A stretch of 64,000 bases of DNA from Siccirubricoccus deserti (GCF_014283215.1 NZ_JACOMF010000008.1:119569-183568); one strand, 5' to 3'; counted from the stretch's first letter, positions 25,962 through 35,052 are shown. The notes: generated by a model not told the origin, from the sequence alone. Translations and numbers: made by a program.

Positions 25962-26408
25962 TCAGCCGACGACCCGCCATTGCACCAGCGTGTAGGGCGG
26001 CGTCGCCTCGTCATGCGGCTCGAACACCGCCTCCACCTCGGCGCCGATCCGCACCTCCTGCAATGGATCACCGATGAGGTTGCCGACCATGCGCACATTG
26101 TCCGCGCCCGGCAGTTCGACCAGCACGATGATGTAGGGGCCGTGGCCGTTCAGCGCCGGATGCACCGGGTGGTGCGGCCGCTGCCAGCTGTAGATGCGGC
26201 CGCGCGGCGCCACCTCCGCCCAGCCAAGGTCGAAGGAATGGCAGCGGTGGCAGACCCATTCCGGGCCCCATTGATGCTTGCCGCAGCCCCGGCATTTCTG
26301 GATCACCAGACGACCGGCACGGGTGCCTTCCCAGTACGGCAGGGCGACGGGTTCCTGCGCCGGCGCGGGCAGCCCCGGCGGCAGGACGTGCGAAATATTG
26401 GCGCTCAC
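25962..26408 (-). CDS. DUF35 OB-fold protein with zinc ribbon (thiolase/aldolase partner)
   Basis: This 148-residue protein has an N-terminal rubredoxin-like zinc ribbon (CRGCGKHQWGPEWVCHRC) and a C-terminal OB-fold (RGRIYSWQRPHHPVHPALNG, PYIIVLVELPGADNVRMVGN). DUF35 proteins form tight complexes with SCP-x-type thiolases or the steroid aldolase Ltp2 and bring the CoA ester to the active site. GTG at 26408 lies in a GTGA overlap with the thiolase-fold gene, which fixes the start and shows obligate coupling between the partners. Confidence 0.88.
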   Translation of the reverse strand: MSANISHVLPPGLPAPAQEPVALPYWEGTRAGRLVIQKCRGCGKHQWGPEWVCHRCHSFDLGWAEVAPRGRIYSWQRPHHPVHPALNGHGPYIIVLVELPGADNVRMVGNLIGDPLQEVRIGAEVEAVFEPHDEATPPYTLVQWRVVG

Positions 26409-27589
26409 AGGGTTGCCTCCGTGCCGAGGATCAAGCTGCTGACGGGTGTCACCATCGGGCCGCCGATGACCATGGCGACCTGCGGGTCCTTCACCTGGTT
26501 GCAGGCGTCGCCGCGCAGCTGGCGCACCGCCTCGTTCACCATTTCGAGCCCATGCATGTAGCATTCGGCGAGGTTGCCGCCGCTGGTGTTCAGCGGCAGC
26601 TTGCCGGTGTCGAAGCGCAAATTCTCCGGCACCAGGAAGTCATTCGCCTCCTCGGCGCTGACCATGCCGTGCTCGACCATGCCGAGCAGCACGCCGCCGG
26701 TGAAATTCTCATAGGCCTGCAGCACGTCGACGTCCTTCGGCCCGAGCTTCGACATCGCCCAGAGGTTTCGCGCGACGGTCGGGAAATGCGCCGAGGCATA
26801 GTCGGGCGCATTGTGCACCGGCGCTGCGCTGCGGTGGTGGCCGCCCTGCGCCGCGCCCAGCAGGTAGGTCGGCTTGTGCGGCAGGTCCTTGGCGCGCTCC
26901 GCCGGCACCACCAGCACCGCGCCGGCGCCGTCATTCTCCATGCAGCAGTCGAACAGCCGGTGGAAGGGCTCGATGATCCAGCGGGAGGCCTCGTACTTCT
27001 CCACATCCAGCGGCCGCCCGTTCATCACCGCGCGCGGGTTGGTCTGGGCGTGGTGGTAGGAGGTGAGCGCGATGGCCCGCAGCGCCTCATGCCGGATGCC
27101 GTGCTCGGTCATGAAGCGGGTGATCTTCATGGCGAAGCGCTGTGCCGGCGACATCAGCCCGTAGGGGGCGAGGAAGGCGTCATCCCCCGCCGCTGCCGCC
27201 TGCTGCGCGCCGCGGCCGTAGCGGGCGAACTGCCCCTGGGCGAGGGAGCGGAAGGCGATGACGCAATTCGCCATGCTCGAATGCACCGCCGCCCCGGCAT
27301 TCGCCACCGCCGCGGCAACGCCGCCGCCGCCGCCGCCCCAATGCATGTTGGAGAAGCGCAATTCCCTGATGCCGAGTGCGGCCGCCAGCCGCGGCGCATC
27401 CGACCGGTCATTGCCGTAGGAGGCGAAGCCATCCACCTCGCGCGGGTCGATGCCGGCGTCGCGGCAGGCGGCGAGCACCGCCTGCAGCGCCAGCTTGAAC
27501 TCGGCATCGGGCGATTTTCCGTGCTTGTAGTAGGTGGTCTCGCCGATCCCGGCGATCGCCACCTTGCCCCGCAATGTGCGCTCACTCAT
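26405..27589 (-). CDS. SCP-x/Ltp2-type thiolase-fold protein, probably not a classical thiolase
   Basis: This 394-residue protein has the two-layer thiolase fold seen in lipid-transfer thiolases: RGKVAIAGIGETTYYKHGKS at the start, HWGGGGGGVAAAVANAGAAV in the middle and LNTSGGNLAECYMHGLEMVN near the end. The place of the nucleophilic cysteine (usually C-A-S/G-G) is taken by a glycine run. The C-terminal GG..Y.HG motif resembles Ltp2, the steroid side-chain retro-aldolase, which relies on tyrosines. With a fused-by-overlap DUF35 partner and MaoC and CitE-like enzymes, C-C cleavage of a beta-hydroxyacyl-CoA is the best guess. It leads the operon. Confidence 0.78.
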   Translation of the reverse strand: MSERTLRGKVAIAGIGETTYYKHGKSPDAEFKLALQAVLAACRDAGIDPREVDGFASYGNDRSDAPRLAAALGIRELRFSNMHWGGGGGGVAAAVANAGAAVHSSMANCVIAFRSLAQGQFARYGRGAQQAAAAGDDAFLAPYGLMSPAQRFAMKITRFMTEHGIRHEALRAIALTSYHHAQTNPRAVMNGRPLDVEKYEASRWIIEPFHRLFDCCMENDGAGAVLVVPAERAKDLPHKPTYLLGAAQGGHHRSAAPVHNAPDYASAHFPTVARNLWAMSKLGPKDVDVLQAYENFTGGVLLGMVEHGMVSAEEANDFLVPENLRFDTGKLPLNTSGGNLAECYMHGLEMVNEAVRQLRGDACNQVKDPQVAMVIGGPMVTPVSSLILGTEATL

Positions 27590-27769
27590 GCGCCCGCGTC
27601 CCTCCCCTGCTGCCGGCTGGCCCGGTGGCCAGCGATCTGCGTCATCCTCGCCGCGGCGCCCGATGGTGGCAGCGGGAGACCCTGGTTCATGGCGAGGCGG
27701 CGCGACCAGCCGGGCATTCGGCCCCTCCCAGGGTTCCCCCACGGCCGGGCCGCGGGTATTTATTCGCTT

Positions 27770-27782
27770 GCTTATGGTAAGC
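27770..27782. promoter_or_regulatory. Candidate operator between divergent acyl-CoA operons
   Basis: GCTTA-TGG-TAAGC is a perfect 5+3+5 inverted repeat in the AT-richer part (GTATTTATTCGCTTGC) of the 233-base gap between the divergent thiolase-fold and acyl-CoA dehydrogenase genes. A MarR-type regulator is coded in the plus-strand operon, so it is a natural binding-site candidate. The rest of the gap holds no recognisable gene. Confidence 0.3.
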
Positions 27783-27822
27783 CTGTGTACGACCGTTGCG
27801 CATTTCCCCGGGGAGGACAAGC

Positions 27823-28989
27823 ATGGATTTCGGCCTCTCGCCTGAGCAGTCGGCGATTGTCGATGGCGTCACCGCCACCGTCCGCCGCTTCGGCGACGAC
27901 TACTGGCGCGACTGCGAGGCCGAGGCGCGCTTTCCGCGCGAGTTCCACCGTGCCATGGCCGAGGGCGGCTGGCTCGGCATCACCATGCCGCAGGAATATG
28001 GCGGCGCCGGCCTCGGCGTGACCGAGGCGGCACTGGTGATGCACAGCGCCGCCCGCCACGGCGGCGGCATGGGTGCCGCCTCCTCGCTGCACATCAACAT
28101 GTTCGGGCCGCACCCCATCGTGGTGCACGGCACGCAGGAGCAAAAGGCGCGCTTCCTGCCGCCGCTGATCGCCGGCACCGACCAGGCCTGCTTCGGCTTC
28201 ACCGAGCCGAATGCGGGCCTCGACACCACCAGCATCACCACCTTTGCCACCAAGGTCCCGGGCGGCTACCGGGTGAATGGCCGGAAGATCTGGACCTCCA
28301 CCGGTCAGGTGGCGAACAAGATCATGCTGCTGACGCGGACCACGAAAAAGGAGGACGCGCGGCGGTCGTCGGATGGCATCACCCTGTTCTACACCGACCT
28401 CGACCGCAGCCGGATCGAGGTGCAGCGCATTCCGAAGATGGGCCGCGCCGCCGTCGATTCGAACATGGTCTTCATCGATGACCTCTTCGTCCCGGAGGAG
28501 GATCGCATCGGCGAGGAAGGCCGCGGCTTCTCCTATGTGCTCGACAGCCTGAACCCGGAACGCGTGCTGGTCGCCGCCGAGGGGGTGGCGATCGGCCAGG
28601 ACGCGCTGGAACGCGCCGCCCGCTACGCCCAGGACCGCACGGTGTTCGGCCGGCCGATCGGCCAGAACCAGGCAATCCAGCACCCGCTGGCGGAATGCTG
28701 GGCGGCGCTGGAATCCGCCTGGATGATGGTGATGAAGGCGGCCTGGCTCTACGACAACAAGCGGCCCTGCGGCGCCGAGGCGAATGCCGCCAAGCTGCTG
28801 GGCGGCCGCGCCGGCTACGAGGCCTGCCTGCGCGCCGTCATGACCCATGGCGGCATGGGCTACGCCAAGGAATATGTGGTGGAGCGGCTGCTGCGGGAGG
28901 TGATGATCACCCGCATCGCCCCGGTCTCCGAGCAGCTCATCCTTTCCTTCATCGCCGAGCGGGTGCTCGGCCAGCCGAAATCCTACTGA
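27823..28989 (+). CDS. Acyl-CoA dehydrogenase
   Basis: This 388-residue flavoprotein has the standard three-domain fold: N-terminal helices (MDFGLSPEQSAIVDGVTATV), the FAD-binding beta domain (CFGFTEPNAGLDTTSITTFA, GRKIWTSTGQVANKIMLLT) and the C-terminal helices with FGRPIGQNQAIQHPLAE and MTHGGMGYAKEYVVERLLRE. It oxidises an acyl-CoA to the enoyl-CoA, passing electrons to ETF. The ATG has GGGGAGG upstream. It overlaps the CaiB-type gene by one base and is divergent from the thiolase-fold operon, so dehydrogenation, hydration (MaoC) and cleavage may form one pathway. Confidence 0.92.
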   Translation: MDFGLSPEQSAIVDGVTATVRRFGDDYWRDCEAEARFPREFHRAMAEGGWLGITMPQEYGGAGLGVTEAALVMHSAARHGGGMGAASSLHINMFGPHPIVVHGTQEQKARFLPPLIAGTDQACFGFTEPNAGLDTTSITTFATKVPGGYRVNGRKIWTSTGQVANKIMLLTRTTKKEDARRSSDGITLFYTDLDRSRIEVQRIPKMGRAAVDSNMVFIDDLFVPEEDRIGEEGRGFSYVLDSLNPERVLVAAEGVAIGQDALERAARYAQDRTVFGRPIGQNQAIQHPLAECWAALESAWMMVMKAAWLYDNKRPCGAEANAAKLLGGRAGYEACLRAVMTHGGMGYAKEYVVERLLREVMITRIAPVSEQLILSFIAERVLGQPKSY

Positions 28990-30176
28990 TGCAGCCGCTG
29001 GCCGGTGTCCGGGTCCTCGATTTCTCGAAGGTGCTGGCCGGCCCGCTCTGCGGCCAGTGGCTCGGCGACCTCGGCGCCGAGGTATTCAAGATCGAGCCGC
29101 CGCAGGGCGACGACACCCGCGGTTGGCCGCCCTTCCGGGGTGGCGAGGGCGCGGTCTACCTCAGCGCCAACCGCAACAAGCGGAGCCTCGTGCTGGACCT
29201 CAAGACCGCGGCCGGCCAGGCGGCGGCGCAGCGCATGGCGGCGCAGGCGGATGTGCTGATCGAGAGCTACGCGACCGGCGTCGCCGAACGCCTCGGCATC
29301 GGCGCTGAGGCGCTGCGGGCGGCGAATCCGCGGCTCGTCTATTGCAGCATCTCGGGCTTCGGCCGCACCGGGCCGCTGGCCCATGGGCTCGGCTACGATG
29401 TGATCCTGCAGGCCTTCAGCGGCATCATGGCGATGACCGGGGAACGCGGCGGCGGGCCGATCCGCAGCCCCTTCTCGCCGATCGACCAGTCAACCGGCCT
29501 CAACGCCTTCTCCGGCATCCTCGCCGCCCTGCTGGAACGCCACCGCACCGGCCAGGGCTGCCGGCTGGAGGTCTCGCTGTTCGAGACCGCCGCGGCGATG
29601 CTCGGCTACAATGCCCAGATCTTCTGGGAGAAAGGCGCAGTGCCGGAGAAATTCGGCTCCGGCCATGAATCCCTCTGCCCCTACCAGGCCTTCGAGACAG
29701 CCGACCGGCCGGTGCTGGTGGGCATCGCCAACGACAACCTCTGGCGGAAGTTCTGTGCCGGCATCGGCCGACCGGAACTCGCGGAGGATCCCCGCTTCCG
29801 CACCAACGCCGACCGCGTGGCGCATTTCGCCGAGACGGTGGCGCTGGTGCAGGGCATCATCGCCACCCGCGGCGCCGATGACTGGGTCGCGTTCTGCGGC
29901 GGCATCGGCATCCCCTGCGCCGCGGTCAACAGCCTGGCCGACATGCTGGCGCATCCGCATACCGCAGCGCGCGGCATGGTGCTGGAGTACGCGCACCCGA
30001 CCCTCGGCCCGTTGCGGACCATGGCCCAACCGATCCAGTTCGACGGCGCGACCCGCCGCGTCGCCGCGCCACCGCCACGGCTCGGCGAGCATTCGGCGGA
30101 GGTGTTGGCGGCCTTCGGCCATAGCGAGGCGGAGATCGCCGCGCTGCGCGCCGCCGGCGCGCTGGGACCGGCCTGA
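28989..30176 (+). CDS. CaiB/BaiF (class III) CoA-transferase
   Basis: This 395-residue protein begins MQPLAGVRVLDFSKVLAGPL and shows class III marks: WLGDLGAEVFKIEPPQGDDT, LSANRNKRSLVLDLKTAAGQ, RLVYCSISGFGRTGPLAHGL and GYDVILQAFSGIMAMTGE. The Asp-containing YDVILQA region matches the catalytic aspartate zone. Such enzymes move CoA between carboxylic acids and would activate the substrate of this pathway. The TGATG junction couples it to the acyl-CoA dehydrogenase. The acid it activates is not known. Confidence 0.9.
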   Translation: MQPLAGVRVLDFSKVLAGPLCGQWLGDLGAEVFKIEPPQGDDTRGWPPFRGGEGAVYLSANRNKRSLVLDLKTAAGQAAAQRMAAQADVLIESYATGVAERLGIGAEALRAANPRLVYCSISGFGRTGPLAHGLGYDVILQAFSGIMAMTGERGGGPIRSPFSPIDQSTGLNAFSGILAALLERHRTGQGCRLEVSLFETAAAMLGYNAQIFWEKGAVPEKFGSGHESLCPYQAFETADRPVLVGIANDNLWRKFCAGIGRPELAEDPRFRTNADRVAHFAETVALVQGIIATRGADDWVAFCGGIGIPCAAVNSLADMLAHPHTAARGMVLEYAHPTLGPLRTMAQPIQFDGATRRVAAPPPRLGEHSAEVLAAFGHSEAEIAALRAAGALGPA

Positions 30177-30196
30177 TGCGACCGCGGGCGTAGGGC

Positions 30197-30685
30197 ATGC
30201 CGCCGGATGCGCCCCAGCCCGCCGGCCGCCGCGGCAGCAGCGAATTCCGCATTGGCTTCCTGGTGCATGACGTCTCTCGCCTGCGGCAGATCCTGTTCGA
30301 CCAGGCGATGCGGCCGCATGGGGTGACCCGGGCGCAATGGTGGCTGCTGGCGCAGCTCTCCCGCAGCGGCGAGGGCGGCATGGCGCAGGCCGAGCTGGCC
30401 CGGTTGCTCGGCCTCGGCAAGGTCGCCACCGGCAGCATGATCGACCGGCTGGAAGCCGCCGGGCTGGTGCGGCGCGAGGCCGATGCGCTGGACCGCCGGG
30501 TCAACCGCATCCTGGTGACGGCGGAGGGCCGGGCGATCCAGGAACGTCTGGTCGAAGTCGGCCGGCAGCTCAACGGCCAGGTCATGGAAGGGCTGTCGCC
30601 GAAGGAGCTGGCGACCGCCGACCGGGTGCTGACGGCGCTGAAGCGTAACCTCCGCCGGGCGCTGCGCGAGGAAGAGCCAGGCTGA
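30197..30685 (+). CDS. MarR-family transcriptional regulator
   Basis: This 162-residue winged-helix protein has the MarR pattern: VSRLRQILFDQAMRPHGVTR, AQWWLLAQLSRSGEGGMAQA, the recognition region GLGKVATGSMIDRLEAAGLV and the wing RREADALDRRVNRILVTAEG. It is 20 bases after the CaiB gene, so it is likely co-transcribed and could control the two acyl-CoA operons in response to an aromatic or acyl-CoA ligand. The palindrome at 27770-27782 is a possible binding site, although this is inference only. Confidence 0.88.
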   Translation: MPPDAPQPAGRRGSSEFRIGFLVHDVSRLRQILFDQAMRPHGVTRAQWWLLAQLSRSGEGGMAQAELARLLGLGKVATGSMIDRLEAAGLVRREADALDRRVNRILVTAEGRAIQERLVEVGRQLNGQVMEGLSPKELATADRVLTALKRNLRRALREEEPG

Positions 30686-30791
30686 AAGCGCCGGCAGATT
30701 CCGGCAGATGCCGCCACCATGCCGCCGCTGCTGCCGATTGACCCGCTGCCGGGCCCGCCGCATGTCGTGAAGGCCACCGCCGGAGGGTGCC

Positions 30792-31634
30792 ATGCAACGC
30801 CGCCTGCTTGTCCTGATCCTGCTCGGCTCCGGCATCGCCTTCGGGCGGCCCGCGGATGTGGCGGCGCAGGAGCGCAGCATCACCGTCGCCTCCACCACCT
30901 CCACCGAGCAATCGGGGCTGTTCGGCCACATCCTGCCGGCGTTCACCCGCGCCACCGGTATCGCGGTGCGGGTGGTCGCCCTCGGCACCGGCCAGGCGCT
31001 GGATGTCGGGCGGCGCGGCGATGCCGATGTGGTCTTCGTGCATGACCGGGCGGCGGAGGAACGCTTCGTCGCCGAGGGCTTCGGCGGGCCGCGGCGGCAT
31101 GTGATGTACAACGACTTCATCCTGGCCGGACCCGCCGCCGATCCGGCCGGCATCGCCGGGCTGCGCGACACCGCGGCGGCGCTGCGCCGGATCGCCGCCG
31201 CGCGGGCGCCCTTCGTCAGCCGCGGCGACCGATCCGGCACCCATGCGGCGGAGCTGCGGCTGTGGCAGCGCGCCGGCATCGACCCGCTGGCCGGGCGCGG
31301 CGCCTGGTACCGCGAGATCGGCCAGAGCATGGGGCCCGCGCTGAACACCGCCGCGGCGCAGGATGCCTATCTGCTGGCCGACCGCGGCACCTGGCTGGCC
31401 TTCCGCAATCGCCAGGGGCTGCGCATCCTTGTCGAGGGCGATGCGTCGCTGTTCAACCAATATGGCGTCATGCTGGTGAATCCGCAGCGCCACCCGCAGG
31501 TGAAGGCGGTGGAGGGCCAGGCCTTCATCGACTGGCTGGTCTCGCCAGCCGGGCAGACCGCCATTGGCGGCTTCAGGCTCGGTGGCGAGGCGCTGTTCTT
31601 CCCCAACGCGACGCAGCCTGAACCGACAGCCTGA
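30792..31634 (+). CDS. TupA-type (tungstate-like) ABC substrate-binding protein
   Basis: This 280-residue exported protein has a signal peptide (MQRRLLVLILLGSGIAFGRP, cut near VAA) and the TupA pattern: TVASTTSTEQSGLFGHILPA, VVALGTGQALDVGRRGDADV, VFVHDRAAEERFVAEGFGGP and HVMYNDFILAGP. TupA proteins bind tungstate or related oxyanions, the T-T-S-T motif holding the anion. The permease TupB and ATPase TupC are not adjacent, so uptake would need partners elsewhere. GGAGGG precedes the ATG. Confidence 0.83.
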   Translation: MQRRLLVLILLGSGIAFGRPADVAAQERSITVASTTSTEQSGLFGHILPAFTRATGIAVRVVALGTGQALDVGRRGDADVVFVHDRAAEERFVAEGFGGPRRHVMYNDFILAGPAADPAGIAGLRDTAAALRRIAAARAPFVSRGDRSGTHAAELRLWQRAGIDPLAGRGAWYREIGQSMGPALNTAAAQDAYLLADRGTWLAFRNRQGLRILVEGDASLFNQYGVMLVNPQRHPQVKAVEGQAFIDWLVSPAGQTAIGGFRLGGEALFFPNATQPEPTA

Positions 31635-31646
31635 TTGCCGCAACAT

Positions 31647-31674
31647 TGCCGCTCAACGGCGGAATGCTATCTTG
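31647..31674 (+). promoter_or_regulatory. Sigma-70-like promoter candidate
   Basis: TTGCCG (31647-31652), a 16-base spacer and TATCTT (31669-31674) precede the LivK-type gene. Transcription would begin near 31681, giving a leader of about 12 bases that starts with the GGAGGAAA ribosome site. Confidence 0.4.
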
Positions 31675-31692
31675 GCGCCTGGAGGAAATTCC

Positions 31693-32910
31693 ATGCACCG
31701 TAGAATGTTACTCGCCGGCGCCGCCGCGCTGCCGCTGTTCCGCATCCTGCCCGGCCGGGCCCAGGGCGCCATCTCGGACGGCGTGATCAGGATCGGCGTG
31801 CTGAACGACATGACCGGTGTCTTTTCCGACCAGCAGGGCATGGGCGAGGTCGTCTCCGCCCAACTCGCGGTGGAGGATGCCGGCGGCAAGGTTCTCGGCG
31901 CCCCGGTCGAGATCCTGCATGGCGACCTGCTGAACCGCCCCGATGTCGGCATGGGCATCGCCCGCCGCTGGTTCGACCAGGAGAAGGTCGACATCATCAC
32001 CGGCGTTGGCAATTCGGCGGTGGCGCTGGCGGTGCAGAACCTGTCGCGTGAGCGGCAGAAGATCACCATCCCGATGTCGGCCGGCACCACGGATCTGACC
32101 GGCAAGGAGTGCTCGCCCTACACCGCGCATTGGGTCTACGACAATTACTCGGCGGCCAAGGCGCCGGTGACCGCACTGGTGCGGGACGGCAAGACGAAGT
32201 GGTTCTTCATCACCTCCGACTACGCCTTCGGTCATTCGCTCGAAGCCAATGCGATGGCGATGGTGCGCAGCCTCGGCGGGACGGTGCTCGGCAGCGCGCG
32301 GGCGCCCTTCGGCGAGAGTGACTACTCCTCCTACGTGCTGCGCGCGGCCGCCTCGGGCGCCCAGGCGGTCGGCATCTGCGCCGGCGGCGGGGACATGATC
32401 AACATCGCCAAGCAGATGGGCGAGTTCGGTCTGATCCGCCGCGGCATCGTGGCAGCGGGGCTCGCCAGCTCGCTGACCAATGTCCGTTCCGTCGGGCTGG
32501 AGACCGGCCAGGGCATGGTCCATGCCGAGAGCTACTACTGGGACCAGAATGACGCGACCCGGGCCTTCTCCGAGCGCTTCGCCCGCATCCACGGCCGCCC
32601 GCCGACCGCCTTCCAGGCCGGCAGCTACGGCGCCGTCGCGCATTACCTGAAAGCGGTCGAAGCCGCCGGCACGGATGCGACCATCCCGGTGATGGCGAAG
32701 ATGCGAGAACTGCCGATCAACGACTTCATGACCTCGGGCGGCCGCATCCGCGCGGATGGCCGGGTGATCCGCGACGTCTATCTGATGCAGGTGAAGGCGC
32801 CGCGGGAATCGCGCGGCGAATGGGACCTGCTGAAGGTGACCCAGACCATCAAGGGCGAGGATGCCTTCCGCCCGCTGGCCGAGGGCGGCTGTCCGCTGGT
32901 CCGCGGGTAA
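31693..32910 (+). CDS. Branched-chain-amino-acid-type (LivK/PBP1) ABC substrate-binding protein
   Basis: This 405-residue exported protein has a twin-arginine-containing signal sequence (MHRRMLLAGAAALPLFRILP) and the type I binding-protein pattern: GVIRIGVLNDMTGVFSDQQG, GKVLGAPVEILHGDLLNRPD and KWFFITSDYAFGHSLEANAM. Members bind amino acids, aromatic acids or urea. Its Liv permeases and ATPases are not nearby. GGAGGAAA lies four bases before the ATG. It is convergent with serS, and a strong hairpin separates the two. Confidence 0.9.
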   Translation: MHRRMLLAGAAALPLFRILPGRAQGAISDGVIRIGVLNDMTGVFSDQQGMGEVVSAQLAVEDAGGKVLGAPVEILHGDLLNRPDVGMGIARRWFDQEKVDIITGVGNSAVALAVQNLSRERQKITIPMSAGTTDLTGKECSPYTAHWVYDNYSAAKAPVTALVRDGKTKWFFITSDYAFGHSLEANAMAMVRSLGGTVLGSARAPFGESDYSSYVLRAAASGAQAVGICAGGGDMINIAKQMGEFGLIRRGIVAAGLASSLTNVRSVGLETGQGMVHAESYYWDQNDATRAFSERFARIHGRPPTAFQAGSYGAVAHYLKAVEAAGTDATIPVMAKMRELPINDFMTSGGRIRADGRVIRDVYLMQVKAPRESRGEWDLLKVTQTIKGEDAFRPLAEGGCPLVRG

Positions 32911-32918
32911 TCCCGGCG

Positions 32919-32944
32919 GCCCTGAAGCCTGACCGCTTCAGGGC
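32919..32944. terminator. Bidirectional terminator hairpin
   Basis: GCCCTGAAGC-CTGACC-GCTTCAGGGC is a perfect 10-bp stem with a 6-base loop between the convergent LivK-type gene and serS. Its place and strength suit termination from both sides. Confidence 0.7.
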
Positions 32945-32970
32945 CCCTAGGACGCCGGGCGTCGCCCGGC

Positions 32971-34245
32971 TCAGGCGGGGCCGATACGCTCCGCCCCGCC
33001 CATCCAGTGCATCAGCACCTCGGGGATCAGCACGCTGCCATCGGCCTGCTGATGCGTCTCCAGCACCGCAATCAGGGCACGGCCCACGGCAACGCCGCTG
33101 CCGTTCAGCGTGTGGAGGAGGAGGTTGCCCTTTCCCTCGGCTGGCTTCATCCGGGCGTTCATCCGCCGCGCCTGGAAATCCCGGCAGTTGGAGCAGGAGG
33201 AGATCTCGCGCCAGGCCTGCTGGCCGGGCAGCCAGACCTCCAGGTCATAGGTCCGCGCCGCGCCGAAGCCGGTGTCGCCGGCGCAGAGGAAGACGCGGCG
33301 CCAGACCAGCCCCAGCTCGGTCAGCACCCGCTCGGCGCAGCCGGTCATCCGCTCATGCTCGGCGTCGCTGTCCTGCGGCCGGGTGATGGAGACCAGCTCC
33401 ACCTTCTGGAACTGATGCTGGCGCAGCATGCCGCGGGTGTCGCGCCCGGCGCTGCCGGCTTCCGAGCGGAAGCAGGGGGTCAGCGCGGTGAAGCGGTAGG
33501 GCAGCGCGGCCTCAGGGATGATCTCGTCGCGCGCGAGGTTGGTCAGCGGCACCTCGGCGGTCGGGATCAGGTAGCGGCCATCGGTGGTGCGGAACAGGTC
33601 TTCCTCGAATTTCGGCAGCTGGCCGGTGCCGTAGACCGTCGCGGCATTCACCAGATAGGGCACGGTATGCTCGACATAGCCGTGCTGCTCGGTGTGCAGG
33701 TTGAGCATCCACTGGCCGAGCGCGCGTTCCAGCCGGGCCAGCGCGCCGCGCAGCACGGTGAAGCGGCTGCCGGCCAGCTTCGCCGCGCTGGCGAAATCCA
33801 TCAGCCCGAGCGCCTCGCCGATCTCGAAATGCTGGCGCGGGGTGAAATCGGGGCGGGACGGCTCGCCATGCTGGTGCAGCACCACATTGGCGCTCTCGTC
33901 GCGGCCCTCGGGGACATCGGCGTCGAGGATGTTGGGGTAGCCTTCCAGCACGCCCTTCATCGCCGCATCCAACGCCTGCGCCTCGGCCTCCAGCGCCGCG
34001 ATCTCGTCGCGCAGCGCCGCACCCTCCGCCTCCAGTGCGCTGCTGTCGGTGCCGCTGCGCTTGGCCTGGCCGATCTCCCGAGCCAAAGCGTTGCGCCGCG
34101 CCTGCTTCGCCTCGAAGGCCTGCAACGCGGCGCGGCGGCTGGCGTCCTGGGCCACGAGCTGCCGGGCCACCGGCTCCAGCCCCCGCCGCGCCATCGCCGC
34201 GTCGAAACCCTCCGGATCCTGCCGGACCAGGCGAATGTCATGCAT
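32971..34245 (-). CDS. serS: Seryl-tRNA synthetase
   Basis: This 424-residue class II synthetase has the N-terminal coiled-coil arm that binds tRNA-Ser (about 25-105), then motif 2 ([35 protein letters not shown]) and motif 3 ([20 protein letters not shown]). It loads serine, and first serine for selenocysteine if used, onto tRNA. Length is normal. It is the last gene of the long minus-strand operon, starting three bases after tatC. Confidence 0.97.
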   Translation of the reverse strand: MHDIRLVRQDPEGFDAAMARRGLEPVARQLVAQDASRRAALQAFEAKQARRNALAREIGQAKRSGTDSSALEAEGAALRDEIAALEAEAQALDAAMKGVLEGYPNILDADVPEGRDESANVVLHQHGEPSRPDFTPRQHFEIGEALGLMDFASAAKLAGSRFTVLRGALARLERALGQWMLNLHTEQHGYVEHTVPYLVNAATVYGTGQLPKFEEDLFRTTDGRYLIPTAEVPLTNLARDEIIPEAALPYRFTALTPCFRSEAGSAGRDTRGMLRQHQFQKVELVSITRPQDSDAEHERMTGCAERVLTELGLVWRRVFLCAGDTGFGAARTYDLEVWLPGQQAWREISSCSNCRDFQARRMNARMKPAEGKGNLLLHTLNGSGVAVGRALIAVLETHQQADGSVLIPEVLMHWMGGAERIGPA

Positions 34246-34248
34246 GGA

Positions 34249-35052
34249 TCAGGTCTTCGTCGTGGTGGTGGCCGCGGCTGCCGGCTTCCGCGCCATCCAG
34301 CTCGCCGCAAGGATCGAGATCTCGTAGAGCAGCAGCATCGGCACGGCGAGGCCGATCTGGCTGATGACATCGGGCGGGGTGATGATCGCCGCCACCACGA
34401 AGACCCCGACGATGGCGTAGCGCCGCCCCTTCCGCAGCGTCGCCACGTCCAGGATGCCGACCCGGCACAGCAGGGTCAGCAGCACCGGCAACTGGAAGGC
34501 CACGCCGAAGGCGAGGATCATGTGCATGACCAGCGAGAGGTATTCGCTGACCTTGGCCTCCAGCTGAATCGGCAGCGCCCCCTCGCCCGGCGGCGTCTCG
34601 AAGGTGATGAAGAAGTGCCAGGCCAGCGGGAAGATGAAGTAATAGGCCAGCGCCGCGCCAAGCACGAAGAGGAAGGGCGAGGCGATCAGGAAGGGATAGA
34701 TCGCCCGCTTCTCGCTGCGGTAGAGCCCGGGTGCCACGAACAGCCAGAGCTGCGTCGCCCACATCGGGAAGCTGAAGAAGACGGCACCGAAGAAGGCCAC
34801 CTTCAGATAGGTGAAGAAGGCCTCGTACAGCGCGGTGAAGATCATGCGCCGCTCGCCGCCGCCCTGAGACTGCAGGATGTCCGCCAGCGGCCGTGCCAGG
34901 AAGCCGTAGATCTGCGCGGAAAAATAGTAGCAGACCACGAAGGAGATACCGAAGGCGCCGACCGACCAGAGCAGCCGCGTGCGCAGCTCCATCAGGTGAT
35001 CGAGCAGCGGCATCGGCTTGTCGTCGATAGGGTCGTCTTGGTCGCGCGGCAC
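34249..35052 (-). CDS. tatC: Twin-arginine translocase subunit TatC
   Basis: This 267-residue membrane protein has six transmembrane segments and the TatC blocks: MPLLDHLMELRTRLLWSVGA, FSFPMWATQLWLFVAPGLYR, LGAALAYYFIFPLAWHFF and GRRYAIVGVFVVAAIITPPD. TatC with TatB forms the receptor for twin-arginine signal peptides. The C-terminus is a short Thr/Lys-rich tail. It is 11 bases downstream of tatB. Several exported proteins of the window have RR signal sequences. Confidence 0.96.
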   Translation of the reverse strand: MPRDQDDPIDDKPMPLLDHLMELRTRLLWSVGAFGISFVVCYYFSAQIYGFLARPLADILQSQGGGERRMIFTALYEAFFTYLKVAFFGAVFFSFPMWATQLWLFVAPGLYRSEKRAIYPFLIASPFLFVLGAALAYYFIFPLAWHFFITFETPPGEGALPIQLEAKVSEYLSLVMHMILAFGVAFQLPVLLTLLCRVGILDVATLRKGRRYAIVGVFVVAAIITPPDVISQIGLAVPMLLLYEISILAASWMARKPAAAATTTTKT

